From NCBI RefSeq assembly GCF_000219605.1, contig NC_015740.1:3162001-3226000 (forward strand): a stretch of DNA of 64,000 nucleotides, read 5' to 3'. This document shows, one piece after another, positions 55,976 to 64,000 of the stretch. The position numbers were made by a program, and so were the translations under genes. Within the stretch, counting starts at the first letter, position 1. Every line of letters starts with the position of its first letter. The stretch is from Stutzerimonas stutzeri (lineage in GTDB: Bacteria; Pseudomonadota; Gammaproteobacteria; Pseudomonadales; Pseudomonadaceae). The notes below the pieces were generated by a model that was not told the origin of the DNA, did no database searches, and was given only the letters and a program-made list of their open reading frames with translations.

Positions 55976-56603
55976 GTGGTTGGTCTCGGTGGATCAGGCG
56001 AAAGGTCAGGTTGAGACGCGGCTGCGATACCTTGCTGGTCCGCGCGATCTGATGTTGCCAATGATGCTGCGTGGCGCCACTCATGACCAGCAACGAACCA
56101 TGTCCCAGAAGCAGCGAATGCTGAATCCGTCCACTGCCCTTGCGCCGCAGGTCGAAGCGCCGCTCGGCTCCCAGGCTCAACGATGCCACGACCGGATTGC
56201 GGCCCAGCTCGACTTCGTCGTCACTGTGCCAGCCCATGGCATCGCCGCCGTCGCGATACAGGTTGAGCAACACGCCATTGAAGCGGTGCCCCGTTTCGCG
56301 CTCCAGACGCTGACGGACCCCCTGCAACAGCGGCGTCCAGGCCAGCGGCTCATGCTGCAGGCCGGAATAGCGATACGCTGCCTGCGAATCACCGTACCAG
56401 GCCACCAGGCGCGGTACCGCGACCTGGCGGCCGTAGAGGCGTATCTCCGGCTGCGTCCAGGGCGTGGCGAGGATCAGCTCCTGCAGCCAGGCATCGGCGG
56501 TATCGCTGTCGAGCCAGTCCGCCGAGTAGTCCAGCGCTGCATCGGGCAGCTCGATCGATGGAACATGGCGCGGGCCGCTCGCAGGCACATCAGACCTCGA
56601 CAT
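55965..56603 (-). CDS. alkB: AlkB-family 2-oxoglutarate/Fe(II) dioxygenase
   Basis: A 212-residue DNA/RNA alkylation-repair-type dioxygenase. The iron facial triad is visible as WHSDDE (His126, Asp128) with the distal His in QHHWQHQ (His184), and the 2-oxoglutarate Arg in RLNLTFR (Arg196, Arg202). The substrate-lid segment VPRLVAWYGDSQAAYRYSG resembles the human ALKBH2/3-like branch and its bacterial relatives rather than E. coli AlkB. It repairs N1-methyladenine and N3-methylcytosine or modifies RNA. The start ATG at 56603 overlaps the upstream 98-residue gene by 14 bases. It is the middle gene of a three-gene overlapping cluster. Confidence 0.87.
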   Translation of the reverse strand: MSRSDVPASGPRHVPSIELPDAALDYSADWLDSDTADAWLQELILATPWTQPEIRLYGRQVAVPRLVAWYGDSQAAYRYSGLQHEPLAWTPLLQGVRQRLERETGHRFNGVLLNLYRDGGDAMGWHSDDEVELGRNPVVASLSLGAERRFDLRRKGSGRIQHSLLLGHGSLLVMSGATQHHWQHQIARTSKVSQPRLNLTFRLIHRDQPHEQ

Positions 56604-56886
56604 TGACCCAGAGCCCTTGGCGCGGCAGTTCTTCGAGCGCGGCCTGATCCTGCTCGTCGGTCTCGCCCTTGGCCAGCTCCTCCGGGGTATAGCCACGACG
56701 CTGCCGCCGCCGTTGCTCGTCGCGCAGCATTTCCGCGCTCTCCTGCGGATGCCGGCGGTCGAGCGTGACGGCGCTTTCGTCGGAGCTCGCCTGTACGGGT
56801 GTCACCGGCGCCACCTCGGGGCGTGGCTTGACCACGTCCTGCTGAGCGGCAACCGGAATCACGCCGGTTGGAATGGGTGGCAGCAT
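56590..56886 (-). CDS. hypothetical protein (98 aa), first gene of the alkB cluster
   Basis: A 98-residue soluble protein starting MLPPIPTGVIPVAAQQ, with AAGGAGGGCCATCAGC upstream, which decides against the longer frame to 56973. A proline-rich N-terminus leads to a charged helical part (ESAEMLRDEQRRRQRRGYTPEELAKGETDEQDQAALEELP). No domain is recognised, though proteins of this type in pseudomonads are often mislabelled. Its 3' end overlaps alkB by 14 bases, so it is translationally coupled to alkB and probably related functionally. Confidence 0.65.
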   Translation of the reverse strand: MLPPIPTGVIPVAAQQDVVKPRPEVAPVTPVQASSDESAVTLDRRHPQESAEMLRDEQRRRQRRGYTPEELAKGETDEQDQAALEELPRQGLWVNVEV

Positions 56887-57035
56887 GCTGATGGCCCTCC
56901 TTACCTGTGAGTCGGCGCGGCACCGGTCAACTTTAACAGGACCGCTACACTTCATGCGTCGAGCAGTCGCCATCGGCGTCGCTCTCCCGGCGACGTTCCG
57001 TTACCATAGCCGGCTTTTTCACAGCGGGAGGCAGC

Positions 57036-59885
57036 ATGGCGCAGCAGTATCTACCGGGGCAACGCTGGATCAGCGACAGCGAGGCGGAACTCGGCCTCGG
57101 AACCATCCTCACTCAGGATGGACGGATGCTCACCGTGCTTTACCCAGCGACCGGCGAAACCCGCCAGTATGCGACGCGCAGTGCGCCACTGACCCGCGTA
57201 CGCTTCGTCCCGGGAGACGAGATCACCCACTTCGAAGGTTGGAAGATGACCGTGCGCGAGGTCGATGACGTCGAAGGCCTGCTGGTCTATCACGGCCTGA
57301 CCGCGCAGAACGAAGCCCGCACCCTGCCGGAAACCCAGCTGTCGAACTTCATCCAGTTCCGCCTGGCCAGCGACCGCCTCTTCGCCGGCCAGATCGACCC
57401 GCTGGCCTGGTTCAGCCTGCGCTATCACACCCTGCAGCACCAGAGTGCCCAGCTGCAGTCCTCGCTGTGGGGCCTGGGTGGCGTGCGTGCACAGCCCATC
57501 GCGCACCAGCTGCACATTGCCAAGGAGGTCGCCGACCGCATCGCCCCGCGCGTGCTGCTGGCAGACGAGGTGGGCCTGGGCAAGACCATCGAAGCCGGCC
57601 TGATCATCCATCGCCAGCTGCTCTCCGGCCGCGCCAGCCGGGTGCTGATCCTGGTTCCGGAAAACCTCCAGCACCAATGGCTGGTGGAAATGCGTCGCCG
57701 CTTCAATCTGGAAGTTGCGCTGTTCGATGCCGAGCGCTTCATCGAGAGCGATGCCAGCAACCCGTTCGAAGACACCCAACTGGCGCTGGTGTCGCTGGAG
57801 TGGCTGAAGGAAGACGAGCGCGCCCAGGATGCCGCCTTCGCCGCCGGCTGGGACCTGCTGGTGGTGGACGAGGCGCACCATCTGGTCTGGCACCCGGAAA
57901 GTGCCAGCGCCGAATACCGGCTGGTCGAACAGCTGGCGGAAGTGATCCCCGGCGTGCTGCTGCTGACCGCGACCCCGGAACAGCTGGGCCTGGACAGCCA
58001 CTTCGCCCGTCTGCGCCTGCTCGACCCGAATCGCTTTCACGACCTCGACGCCTTCCGCGCCGAGAGCTCCAGCTACCAGCCAGTGGCCGAAGCCGTGCAG
58101 GAACTGCTCGACGAGGGTCGTCTCTCGCAGCAGGCTCATCAGACCATCCATGATTTCCTCGGCGCCGAAGGCGAAGCCCTGCTCGCCGCCGCCACTGATG
58201 GCGATATCGAGGCCAGCAGTCGGCTGATCCGCGAGCTGCTCGACCGTCACGGCACCGGCCGCCTGCTGTTCCGCAATACGCGCGCCGCCGTGCAGGGCTT
58301 TCCCGAGCGCCAGCTGCACCCCTACCCGCTGCCCTGCCCCGCCGAATACATGGAGCTGCCGCTGGGCGAGCACGCCGAGCTGTATCCGGAAGTCGCCTTC
58401 CAGAGTCAGCAGGAACCGGCCGACGAGCAGAATCGCTGGTGGCAGTTCGACCCGCGTGTCGAGTGGCTGATCGACACCCTGAAGATGCTGAAGAAGTACA
58501 AGGTGCTGGTCATCTGCGCCCATGCCGAGACTGCGCTGGATCTGGAGGACGCGCTGCGCGTGCGCTCCGGCATCCCGGCCACGGTATTCCACGAAGGCAT
58601 GAGCATCCTCGAACGCGACCGCGCCGCGGCCTACTTCGCCGACGAGGAGTTCGGCGCGCAGGTGCTGATCTGCTCGGAAATCGGCAGCGAAGGCCGCAAC
58701 TTCCAGTTCAGCCACCATTTGGTGCTGTTCGATCTGCCGGCTCATCCTGACCTGCTCGAGCAGCGCATCGGCCGCCTCGACCGTATCGGCCAGCAGCACA
58801 CTATCCAGCTGCACGTGCCCTATCTGGAAACCAGCCCGCAGGAGCGCCTGTTCAAGTGGTACCACGAAGCGCTGAACGCCTTCCTGGCCACCTGCCCGAC
58901 CGGCAATGCCCTGCAACATCAGTTCGGCCCGCGCCTGCTGCCGCTGCTGGAAGATGGCGATGACGACACCTTCCAGGGCCTGATCGACGAAGCCCGCGCC
59001 GAGCGTGAGCGCCTGGAAGCCGAGCTGCATGCCGGCCGTGACCGTTTGCTGGAACTCAACTCCGGCGGTGGCGAGCAGGGCACGGCGCTGGTGGACGCCA
59101 TCGAGGAGCAGGACGACCAGTTCGCGCTGCCGATCTACATGGAGCAGCTGTTCGATGCGTTCGGCATCGACAGTGAAGACCACTCGGAAAATGCCCTGGT
59201 GCTGCGCCCCAGCGAAAAGATGCTGGACGCCAGCTTCCCGCTGGGCGACGACGAGGCCGTGACCATCACCTACGACCGCGAGCAGGCGCTGGCCCGCGAA
59301 GACATGCAATTCCTCACCTGGGAACATCCCATGGTGCAGGGCGGCATGGACCTGGTGCTGTCCGGATCCATGGGCAACACCGCGGTGGCGCTGATCAAGA
59401 ACAAGGCGCTCAAGCCGGGTACCGTGCTGCTCGAACTGTTGTTCGTCAGCGAGGTGGTGGCGCCGCGCGCCCTGCAGCTGAGCCGCTTCCTGCCGCCGCT
59501 GGCGCTGCGCTGCCTGCTCGACGGCAACGGCAACGACCTGGCGGCCAAGGTGGCCTTCGACACGCTCAACGATCAGCTGGAAAGCGTGCCACGCGCCAGC
59601 GCCAACAAGTTCGTCCAGGCCCAGCGCGACGTGCTGGCCACGCAGATCGCCGCCGCCGAGGCCAAGATCAAGCCGCGCCATGTCGAACGCGTCGCCGAAG
59701 CCCAGCGCAAGCTCAAGGCCGGGCTGGACGAAGAGCTTGCCCGACTGGTGGCCCTGCAGGCCGTCAATCCGAGCGTGCGTGACAGCGAAATCGAAGCGCT
59801 GCGCCAGCAACGCGAGGACGGTCTGGCGGCACTGGAAAAGGCCGCCCTGCGCCTGGAAGCGATACGCGTACTGGTTGCCGGATAA
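57036..59885 (+). CDS. rapA: RNA polymerase-associated SWI2/SNF2 ATPase RapA
   Basis: A 949-residue Snf2-family ATPase that recycles stalled RNA polymerase, matching E. coli RapA (968). Two N-terminal Tudor-like domains (residues ~1-105) precede the ATPase: Walker [13 protein letters not shown] (177-188), motif Ia [10 protein letters not shown], the DEAH box VVDEAHH (278-281), [13 protein letters not shown] and helicase motifs [17 protein letters not shown] and [12 protein letters not shown]. The C-terminal RapA-specific region (HHLVLFDLP to the end) is complete. GCGGGAGGCAGC precedes the ATG. It is a housekeeping gene in pseudomonads, monocistronic here. Confidence 0.95.
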   Translation: MAQQYLPGQRWISDSEAELGLGTILTQDGRMLTVLYPATGETRQYATRSAPLTRVRFVPGDEITHFEGWKMTVREVDDVEGLLVYHGLTAQNEARTLPETQLSNFIQFRLASDRLFAGQIDPLAWFSLRYHTLQHQSAQLQSSLWGLGGVRAQPIAHQLHIAKEVADRIAPRVLLADEVGLGKTIEAGLIIHRQLLSGRASRVLILVPENLQHQWLVEMRRRFNLEVALFDAERFIESDASNPFEDTQLALVSLEWLKEDERAQDAAFAAGWDLLVVDEAHHLVWHPESASAEYRLVEQLAEVIPGVLLLTATPEQLGLDSHFARLRLLDPNRFHDLDAFRAESSSYQPVAEAVQELLDEGRLSQQAHQTIHDFLGAEGEALLAAATDGDIEASSRLIRELLDRHGTGRLLFRNTRAAVQGFPERQLHPYPLPCPAEYMELPLGEHAELYPEVAFQSQQEPADEQNRWWQFDPRVEWLIDTLKMLKKYKVLVICAHAETALDLEDALRVRSGIPATVFHEGMSILERDRAAAYFADEEFGAQVLICSEIGSEGRNFQFSHHLVLFDLPAHPDLLEQRIGRLDRIGQQHTIQLHVPYLETSPQERLFKWYHEALNAFLATCPTGNALQHQFGPRLLPLLEDGDDDTFQGLIDEARAERERLEAELHAGRDRLLELNSGGGEQGTALVDAIEEQDDQFALPIYMEQLFDAFGIDSEDHSENALVLRPSEKMLDASFPLGDDEAVTITYDREQALAREDMQFLTWEHPMVQGGMDLVLSGSMGNTAVALIKNKALKPGTVLLELLFVSEVVAPRALQLSRFLPPLALRCLLDGNGNDLAAKVAFDTLNDQLESVPRASANKFVQAQRDVLATQIAAAEAKIKPRHVERVAEAQRKLKAGLDEELARLVALQAVNPSVRDSEIEALRQQREDGLAALEKAALRLEAIRVLVAG

Positions 59886-59908
59886 GCTGGCGCGTTCCGG
59901 CCCTGACC

Positions 59909-59926
59909 GGCGGGCTGAGGCCCGCC
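59909..59926. terminator. possible terminator between rapA and the CHAD gene
   Basis: GGCGGGC (59909-59915) and GCCCGCC (59920-59926) form a seven-base stem with a four-base loop between the convergent rapA and CHAD genes. No T-run follows, so this is weak evidence. Confidence 0.4.
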
Positions 59927-59945
59927 CCCAGGGCCACGTGCGAAG

Positions 59946-60869
59946 CTAACCGCGCTCCGCCCGGGCGATGCACCAGTAGGCCGCCATTCGGGTGACCAGC
60001 GCCTTCGGCCCCTCGGCGTAGAGCCGCCGGCCAAGGCGCAGCGCTCGTTGCTGCAGCTGCTCGCGGCGCTGCTGGATACAACGCTGCAACTGTTCTCGAG
60101 TCTCCGGCGCGCCGAACAGATCGGGCTCGCGCTCCATCAGCTGGGCCATCATCGCCAGGTCATGGTCATCGCCCAGGGCATCGGCGACCTGCTTGAGCTG
60201 ATCGGCGCGGCTTTCCAGCGCGTCCGGCCAGCACGGCGAAAGCAGCTGGCAGTGATACCAATGATCCTTCACCCGCTTGCGCCACTCGTGCAGCAGCTCG
60301 TCCGAAGCATCCCGTTCCGCCCGCGCCAGATCCCGCACGCCGTCGCTGTAGGTGCGGCGCAACCCGTTGGCGAGCAGCCCGAAGCCCTTGCCGGACAGCT
60401 TCCAGTGCTGCATTTCCTGGGTCAGCGCACGCAACTCACCCAGCACTTCGGCCAGCTCCGCGTCGAAATCCGCGTGCACCTCGCCATCCGGCGCGGCGCG
60501 CTGCTGCAGTTGCAGGCGAATCTGGCGGAACGCGTCGCTGACGAACAGTGGCTGGTTGGCCCGTGCCAGGGCGTCCCAGCTTTCCAGCATCGCCGCGGCA
60601 TCGCGGGACTCGGCCAGGCGCCGCCCCACGTCGCGCAGCCGCCGGTTGTCGAGCTTGAAACGTGCACCGAGCGGCTCGCGTACCAGCCGCAACAGGGCTC
60701 GCAGTTCCTTGAAGCGCTTGCGCGCCTGATGCACCCCTTCCGCGCGCTCATCCGCCTCGACCGTAAGCGCCTGGATCGCCTTGTCGATGCGCTGCAGGGC
60801 GGCCTTGCGCACTTCCTTGGCGGCGTTGCGAGTAGGTCGGATGCGATAGGCCATCGAATTGCTCTCCAT
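59946..60869 (-). CDS. CHAD-domain protein
   Basis: A ~307-residue soluble, highly helical protein. HQARKRFKELRALLRLVREPLGARF and LLHEWRKRVKDHWYHCQLL supply the conserved His and basic residues of the CHAD domain (conserved histidine alpha-helical domain), which binds inorganic polyphosphate; in some bacteria CHAD proteins associate with polyphosphate granules. No CYTH domain is fused, unlike many CHAD proteins. GCGGAGCGTCTTC precedes the ATG at 60869; 60854 is also possible. It lies 104 bases downstream of the Hsp70-like gene on the same strand, which may be co-transcribed. Confidence 0.83.
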   Translation of the reverse strand: MESNSMAYRIRPTRNAAKEVRKAALQRIDKAIQALTVEADERAEGVHQARKRFKELRALLRLVREPLGARFKLDNRRLRDVGRRLAESRDAAAMLESWDALARANQPLFVSDAFRQIRLQLQQRAAPDGEVHADFDAELAEVLGELRALTQEMQHWKLSGKGFGLLANGLRRTYSDGVRDLARAERDASDELLHEWRKRVKDHWYHCQLLSPCWPDALESRADQLKQVADALGDDHDLAMMAQLMEREPDLFGAPETREQLQRCIQQRREQLQQRALRLGRRLYAEGPKALVTRMAAYWCIARAERG

Positions 60870-60973
60870 GAAGACGCTCCGCTTGAGCACCGTTAATGGG
60901 ACCCGCAGCCTGCACCCGACGTTGACCCGTCAGTGTGAAGTTTTTGTGTCAGCGAATGACGTTGCGGCCCGGC

Positions 60974-62239
60974 TCAACCGTAGCGCTTGCGCGCCTCGAT
61001 GGCCAACCCGCTGCCGATGCTGCCGAAGCGGTTGCCCTCGACATGGCGCGCCCGCGGCAGCAACCCGGCGACGCTGTCGCGCAACGCGGGAATGGCGCTG
61101 GAACCGCCGGTGAAAAACACCGTGTCGACCTCCTCGGCACGCACCCCGGCATCGGCCAGCAGCTGCTTGATGCTGGCACCGATGCGTTCGAGCAGCGCGG
61201 CGATGGCGCTCTCGAAGCCCTGCCGGCTCAGCTCGACCCGCAGATCCGGCTCGATGCGCTGAAAATCGATGGCGAAGCGCTGCTGCTCGGTGAGCTCGAT
61301 CTTGCCCTGCTCCACCTGCATCGCCAGCCAGTGGCCGGCGCGCTGCTCGATCAGGCGGAACAGCCGATCGATGCCGGTGGGATCGACGATGTCGTAGCGC
61401 ATGCTCTGCAGCGCGCGCTGCGACGCCGGGGCGTAGACCGCGTTGATGGTGTGCCAGGTGGCGAGGTTGAGGTGGGTGCTGGTAGGCATCGGTGCATCGC
61501 TTTTCATCCGGCTGCCATAGCCGAACAGCGGCATCACCCCGTGCAGGCTGAGCTGCTTGTCGAAGTCGGTGCCGCCGATATGCACGCCGCCTGTCGCGAG
61601 GATGTCCGCCTGCCGGTCGTCCACCGCACGGCGCTCGGGCGACAGGCGCACCAGCGAGAAGTCGGAGGTACCGCCGCCGATATCCACGATCAGCACGCGC
61701 TCCTCGCGCTCGATACGCGACTCGTAGTCGAAGGCCGCGGCGATCGGCTCGTACTGGAAGGACACCTCGCCGAAGCCGATCTTGCGCGCAGCCCCCGCCA
61801 GGGTCTCGGACGCCTCGCGGTCGGCCTGCGGATCATCGTCGACGAAGAACACCGGCCGGCCCAGCACGACCTCCTCGAAAGGTCGGCCCGCCGCGGCTTC
61901 TGCCCGCTGTTTGAGGGTGCCGAGAAACAGCCCGAGGATATCCTTGAACGGCATGGCGCTGCCCAGCACGGTGGTTTCGCTCTTCAGCAGCTTGGAGCCA
62001 AGCAGGCTCTTGAGCGAGCGCATCAGTCGGCCCTCGTAGCCTTCGAGGTACTCGTCCAGCGCCTGGCGACCGTAGACCGGGCGGCGCTCTTCCAGATTGA
62101 GGAACACCACCGAGGGCAGCGTCGGCTGGTCACCTTCCAGTGCGATAAGCGGATCGACATCCGGCCGCCACCAGCCGACCGTGGAATTGGAGGTGCCGAA
62201 ATCGATGCCGCAAGCGCGGGCAGGTGAAGCGTTGAACAT
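60974..62239 (-). CDS. yegD: Hsp70-family protein, YegD-like
   Basis: A 421-residue protein of the Hsp70/actin ATPase fold that lacks the substrate-binding and lid domains of DnaK. The phosphate-1 motif is GIDFGTSNSTVGWW (near residue 11), the phosphate-2 motif LIVDIGGGTSDFS, and the adenosine motif FFTGGSSAIPAL. Length and these motifs match E. coli YegD (450). Function is unknown; it has no visible J-domain partner. The ATG at 62239 is chosen over the frame to 62293. The upstream side is the left flank of the insertion sequence, and no promoter could be assigned. Confidence 0.88.
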   Translation of the reverse strand: MFNASPARACGIDFGTSNSTVGWWRPDVDPLIALEGDQPTLPSVVFLNLEERRPVYGRQALDEYLEGYEGRLMRSLKSLLGSKLLKSETTVLGSAMPFKDILGLFLGTLKQRAEAAAGRPFEEVVLGRPVFFVDDDPQADREASETLAGAARKIGFGEVSFQYEPIAAAFDYESRIEREERVLIVDIGGGTSDFSLVRLSPERRAVDDRQADILATGGVHIGGTDFDKQLSLHGVMPLFGYGSRMKSDAPMPTSTHLNLATWHTINAVYAPASQRALQSMRYDIVDPTGIDRLFRLIEQRAGHWLAMQVEQGKIELTEQQRFAIDFQRIEPDLRVELSRQGFESAIAALLERIGASIKQLLADAGVRAEEVDTVFFTGGSSAIPALRDSVAGLLPRARHVEGNRFGSIGSGLAIEARKRYG

Positions 62240-62340
62240 GGTGTGGTCCGCGGGTACAGAAAAAACGGCCGCGCAGTGTAATGGAGGTAGCACCCGCTTG
62301 CAGGCCTATCGTCGGCTGCCGCAGCCAGCGTTCTACCCGC

Positions 62341-62348
62341 AAAAAAAA
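62341..62348. repeat. 8-bp target-site duplication, left copy
   Basis: AAAAAAAA immediately left of the insertion sequence, matched by eight A residues on its right. The eight-base length is what ISL3 elements generate. As a homopolymer it is weaker proof than a mixed sequence would be. Confidence 0.7.
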
Positions 62349-62373
62349 GGTTCATCGCGCTTTCCCGGGGAAG
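62349..62373 (+). repeat. left terminal inverted repeat of the ISL3 element
   Basis: Starts GGTTCATCGCGCTTTCCC and pairs with the right end at 19 of 25 positions. The transposase stop codon (62352-62354) lies inside this repeat. Confidence 0.8.
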
Positions 62374-63554
62374 GCGGCCTTGATTTTCAGGAAGAAGTAC
62401 TCCGAGTCCCGGAATCCATAGGCCATGCGCTTGATTACCTTGATGCGGTTGTTAACACCCTCAAGGACGCTGGTATGCATGTGGAAGTGAGCACTGGCAA
62501 GGATGCCTCGCGCGTATTTGCGCAGGTTGCGAGCGAAGCGTTGCAGCGGCGCGAGGTCGCTCTCGCGAGCATGTCGCAGCCAGGTTCGCCAGCGTCGCCA
62601 ACCCTCTCGTACGCTGGGGGCGTACCAAACATCCTTCAGCGCATCCTTGAGCACATAGACCGTAGCCAACGGCTGGTTGGCAGCAAGCAGCTCCTGTAAC
62701 TGCACGGCCTGTCCGTCCTTCAGGTTGTCGCGGTTGCGCAGCAGCAGCCAACGACTCTGCTTGACCGCCTTTCGTGCCGGCTTGTCTTCGCGCAGAAGGT
62801 TGGCCTGGTCGACCCGGATTCGGTCGATCACATCCCGACCGTAGCGCGCGACGACGTGAAACAGGTCGTACACCACTTCGGCCTGCGGGCAATGCTTCTT
62901 CACCTCCAGGTCGAAAGCCGTGTTCATGTCCATGGCCACCGCCTCAATCTGCTGGCAGTGCTCGCCGAGCAATTCAAAGAACGGGCGGATCGCCTCACGG
63001 CTGTTGCCGTGGCCGACCCACAGCACCCGTGTTCGCTCGGCGTCCATGATGACCGTGGCATAGCGATGCCCCTTGTGCAGGGCGAACTCGTCCATCACCA
63101 GGCGGCGGACACCGCTTGAATAGAAGGTGCCTACCTCGGCTTGCAGGCGGCGCTTGTCGAGCGTCTTGAGGGTGTGCCAGTGCAGGCCGGTGAGCTGGCT
63201 GACGTGGCTGATCGGCAGCAGCCGCAGCAAGCTTTCGAGCCAGACCTGTAACCGCCGGGTCAGGCGAGATGCAGGCTCCAGCCAGTCGATCCGCTCGGTC
63301 ACCCGACCACAGTTCAGGCAATCGACTCGGCGCACGGGTAGTTGAAGCAAGACGCGCTGATCGAACAGATCACGATCGCGCACCAGACGAATTCGGCGCT
63401 CGTGAATCAACGGACTGAGCTGACCACAACGCCCGCACCTGGGCACTGAACCGGCTTGAGGCTCGAGCTCAATCAGAAGGGAGTTGTTGGCGGATGAACG
63501 GCAGGCAACGGCGTCATAGCCTGGCCAGAACGAGGCAAGATCAATAGGATGCAC
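62352..63554 (-). CDS. tnpA: ISL3-family transposase
   Basis: A full-length 400-residue transposase. The N-terminal zinc-binding region has two Cys pairs (VPRCGRCGQLS and VDCLNCGRVTERI) as in zf-ISL3, then a helix-turn-helix (LLPISHVSQLTGLHWHTLKTLDKRRL). The DDE catalytic core contains RRLVMDEFALHKGHRYATVIMD, IEAVAMDMNTAFDLEVKKHCP and the late LEGVNNRIKVIKRMAYGFRD with the Glu. Nothing suggests truncation, so the element is probably capable of movement. It is transcribed on the same strand as the MFS gene to its right, behind that gene's terminator. Confidence 0.93.
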   Translation of the reverse strand: MHPIDLASFWPGYDAVACRSSANNSLLIELEPQAGSVPRCGRCGQLSPLIHERRIRLVRDRDLFDQRVLLQLPVRRVDCLNCGRVTERIDWLEPASRLTRRLQVWLESLLRLLPISHVSQLTGLHWHTLKTLDKRRLQAEVGTFYSSGVRRLVMDEFALHKGHRYATVIMDAERTRVLWVGHGNSREAIRPFFELLGEHCQQIEAVAMDMNTAFDLEVKKHCPQAEVVYDLFHVVARYGRDVIDRIRVDQANLLREDKPARKAVKQSRWLLLRNRDNLKDGQAVQLQELLAANQPLATVYVLKDALKDVWYAPSVREGWRRWRTWLRHARESDLAPLQRFARNLRKYARGILASAHFHMHTSVLEGVNNRIKVIKRMAYGFRDSEYFFLKIKAAFPGKAR

Positions 63555-63628
63555 GGCGACAGCAGGGACAGGTGAAGGGTGTGTTTGGCGACTGCCAATT
63601 TACCTGCTTCCCTGACTGTCAACTCGCT

Positions 63629-63653
63629 CTTCCCCCAGAGTCCGCGAAGAACC
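63629..63653 (-). repeat. right terminal inverted repeat of the ISL3 element
   Basis: Read inward from 63653 it starts GGTTCTTCGCGGACTCTG, pairing with the left end at 19 of 25 positions. Confidence 0.8.
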
Positions 63654-63686
63654 AAAAAAAATGCCCGGCCATCACTGGTCCGGGCA
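63654..63686 (-). terminator. Rho-independent terminator of the MFS gene, T-tract shared with IS target site
   Basis: On the minus strand TGCCCGG (63686-63680) and CCGGGCA (63668-63662) form the stem of a hairpin with partly paired inner bases, directly followed by eight T residues (63661-63654). Those eight bases are also the right copy of the insertion-sequence target duplication. The hairpin lies 25 bases past the MFS stop codon. Confidence 0.8.
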
Positions 63687-63710
63687 CAAACCCCATGACG
63701 CAACGCCCTG

Positions 63711-64000
63711 TCAGGCAGGCACCGCCTCCGCACCAGGCGCCCCGGCAGTCATTCCGGCCGTCATGCGCTTGGCATCGGCACAGAAGGTCCGTGAGGCCTG
63801 GAACAGGAACACCATGGTCAGCAGCAGGGACGCCGGAATCAGGTACATCGCGCCGTGCAGCCCTTCGGCGCGGAACGCCTCGGCCATTTCGCCAGCCCCT
63901 GCCGCCAGCATCGCCGCTTCGGCGAAATGGTCCGAGAGCAGCCCCACCACCACCGTGCCCATGCCACCACCGAGCAGGTACAAGCCGGCGAAGAACAGCG
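63711..64000 (-). CDS. MFS transporter, C-terminal part (5' end beyond window)
   Basis: About the last 96 residues of a membrane transporter; the frame continues past base 64000. The sequence LFFAGLYLLGGGMGTVVVGLLSDHFAEAAM is the last-but-one helix pair of MFS carriers (G-x-G-x-G-...-G-L-L-S-D), with a final helix (AMYLIPASLLLTMVFLFQASR) and an alanine-rich tail. This pattern is common in spinster-like and hexuronate/phthalate-type MFS proteins. The rest of the gene is needed to assign a substrate. Its terminator is occupied by the insertion sequence. Confidence 0.7.
   Translation of the reverse strand, partial: LFFAGLYLLGGGMGTVVVGLLSDHFAEAAMLAAGAGEMAEAFRAEGLHGAMYLIPASLLLTMVFLFQASRTFCADAKRMTAGMTAGAPGAEAVPA

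Larger units (their letters stand above)
62349..63653 (-). mobile_element. ISL3-family insertion sequence (1305 bp)
   Basis: A complete insertion sequence with a single transposase gene on the minus strand. The terminal inverted repeats begin GGTTC and match at 19 of the first 25 positions: left end GGTTCATCGCGCTTTCCC, right end (read inward) GGTTCTTCGCGGACTCTG. It is flanked by eight-base direct repeats of A. Size, ends, target duplication and transposase all agree with ISL3. No passenger gene. It lies in the T-tract of the terminator of the MFS gene to its right. Confidence 0.88.

Noticed and set aside
57051..59810. A 919-codon open frame on the minus strand opposite rapA
   Set aside because: High G+C keeps antisense frames open. 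Its translation is His/Gln/Gly/Val-rich without any domain, while the plus strand is a full RapA.
62341..62348. Poly-A tract as a possible independent terminator of the transposase gene
   Set aside because: A short imperfect stem precedes the T-run on the minus strand but is separated from it by about ten bases; I judged it too weak to annotate.

Overview
The window is about 65% G+C and tightly packed. It reads as chromosomal DNA of a Pseudomonas-type gammaproteobacterium, most likely the Stutzerimonas (Pseudomonas stutzeri) group. The pointers are a tandem fadD pair followed by a phaJ-like hydratase gene as in P. aeruginosa, a FimV-like protein, many chemoreceptors, a secreted pullulanase (P. 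stutzeri is typically starch-degrading), and a 36-residue protein that I recognise from memory as CcoM, the small cbb3-oxidase subunit described in P. stutzeri. I saw no rRNA, tRNA, CRISPR array or prophage. The one mobile element is an intact ISL3-family insertion sequence near the right end.

Layout. 1-8.1 kb: the end of an SLC13-type permease, two chemoreceptors, an MFS exporter and two alpha/beta hydrolases. 8.5-15.6 kb: small envelope proteins, an AraC regulator, a LysE exporter, two 69-residue proteins, a Cache chemoreceptor and a DUF445 membrane protein. 15.6-18 kb: a three-gene ABC importer. 18-25.8 kb: HIT protein, CPG2-like peptidase, MOSC protein, a periplasmic ClpP-like protein next to a CPBP membrane protease, YciI and VOC proteins, an HGSNAT-like membrane acyltransferase and a CitMHS citrate transporter. 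26-32.7 kb: FimV-like protein, RNase Z, two hydrolases, ureidoglycine aminohydrolase and RlmE. 32.9-38.7 kb: an FAD oxidoreductase, a TrmH-type methyltransferase and a PP2C phosphatase / Ser-Thr kinase / tandem-FHA operon. 38.8-47.5 kb: RarD-type permease, HrpA helicase, PaAP-like aminopeptidase and a fourth chemoreceptor. 47.6-52.1 kb: fadD1, fadD2 and phaJ. 52.2-62.3 kb: pullulanase, ccoM, an AlkB operon, RapA, a CHAD protein and a YegD-type Hsp70. 62.3-64 kb: the insertion sequence and the end of an MFS gene.

Regulation visible in the sequence. Two of the four chemoreceptor genes have exact FliA/sigma-28 promoter matches, tying them to the flagellar regulon. ccoM has a perfect ANR/FNR box at class-II activator spacing and a strong terminator, so it is probably an oxygen-controlled single-gene unit. 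The ureidoglycine aminohydrolase promoter sits between two TGTATACA palindromes whose centres are 32 bp apart. The insertion sequence sits in the T-tract of a Rho-independent terminator and duplicated the eight-base A run. I found no clear-cut undescribed system. The best candidates for follow-up are the phosphatase-kinase-FHA operon, the periplasmic ClpP-like/CPBP pair, the two unknown small proteins overlapping alkB, and the operator architecture above.
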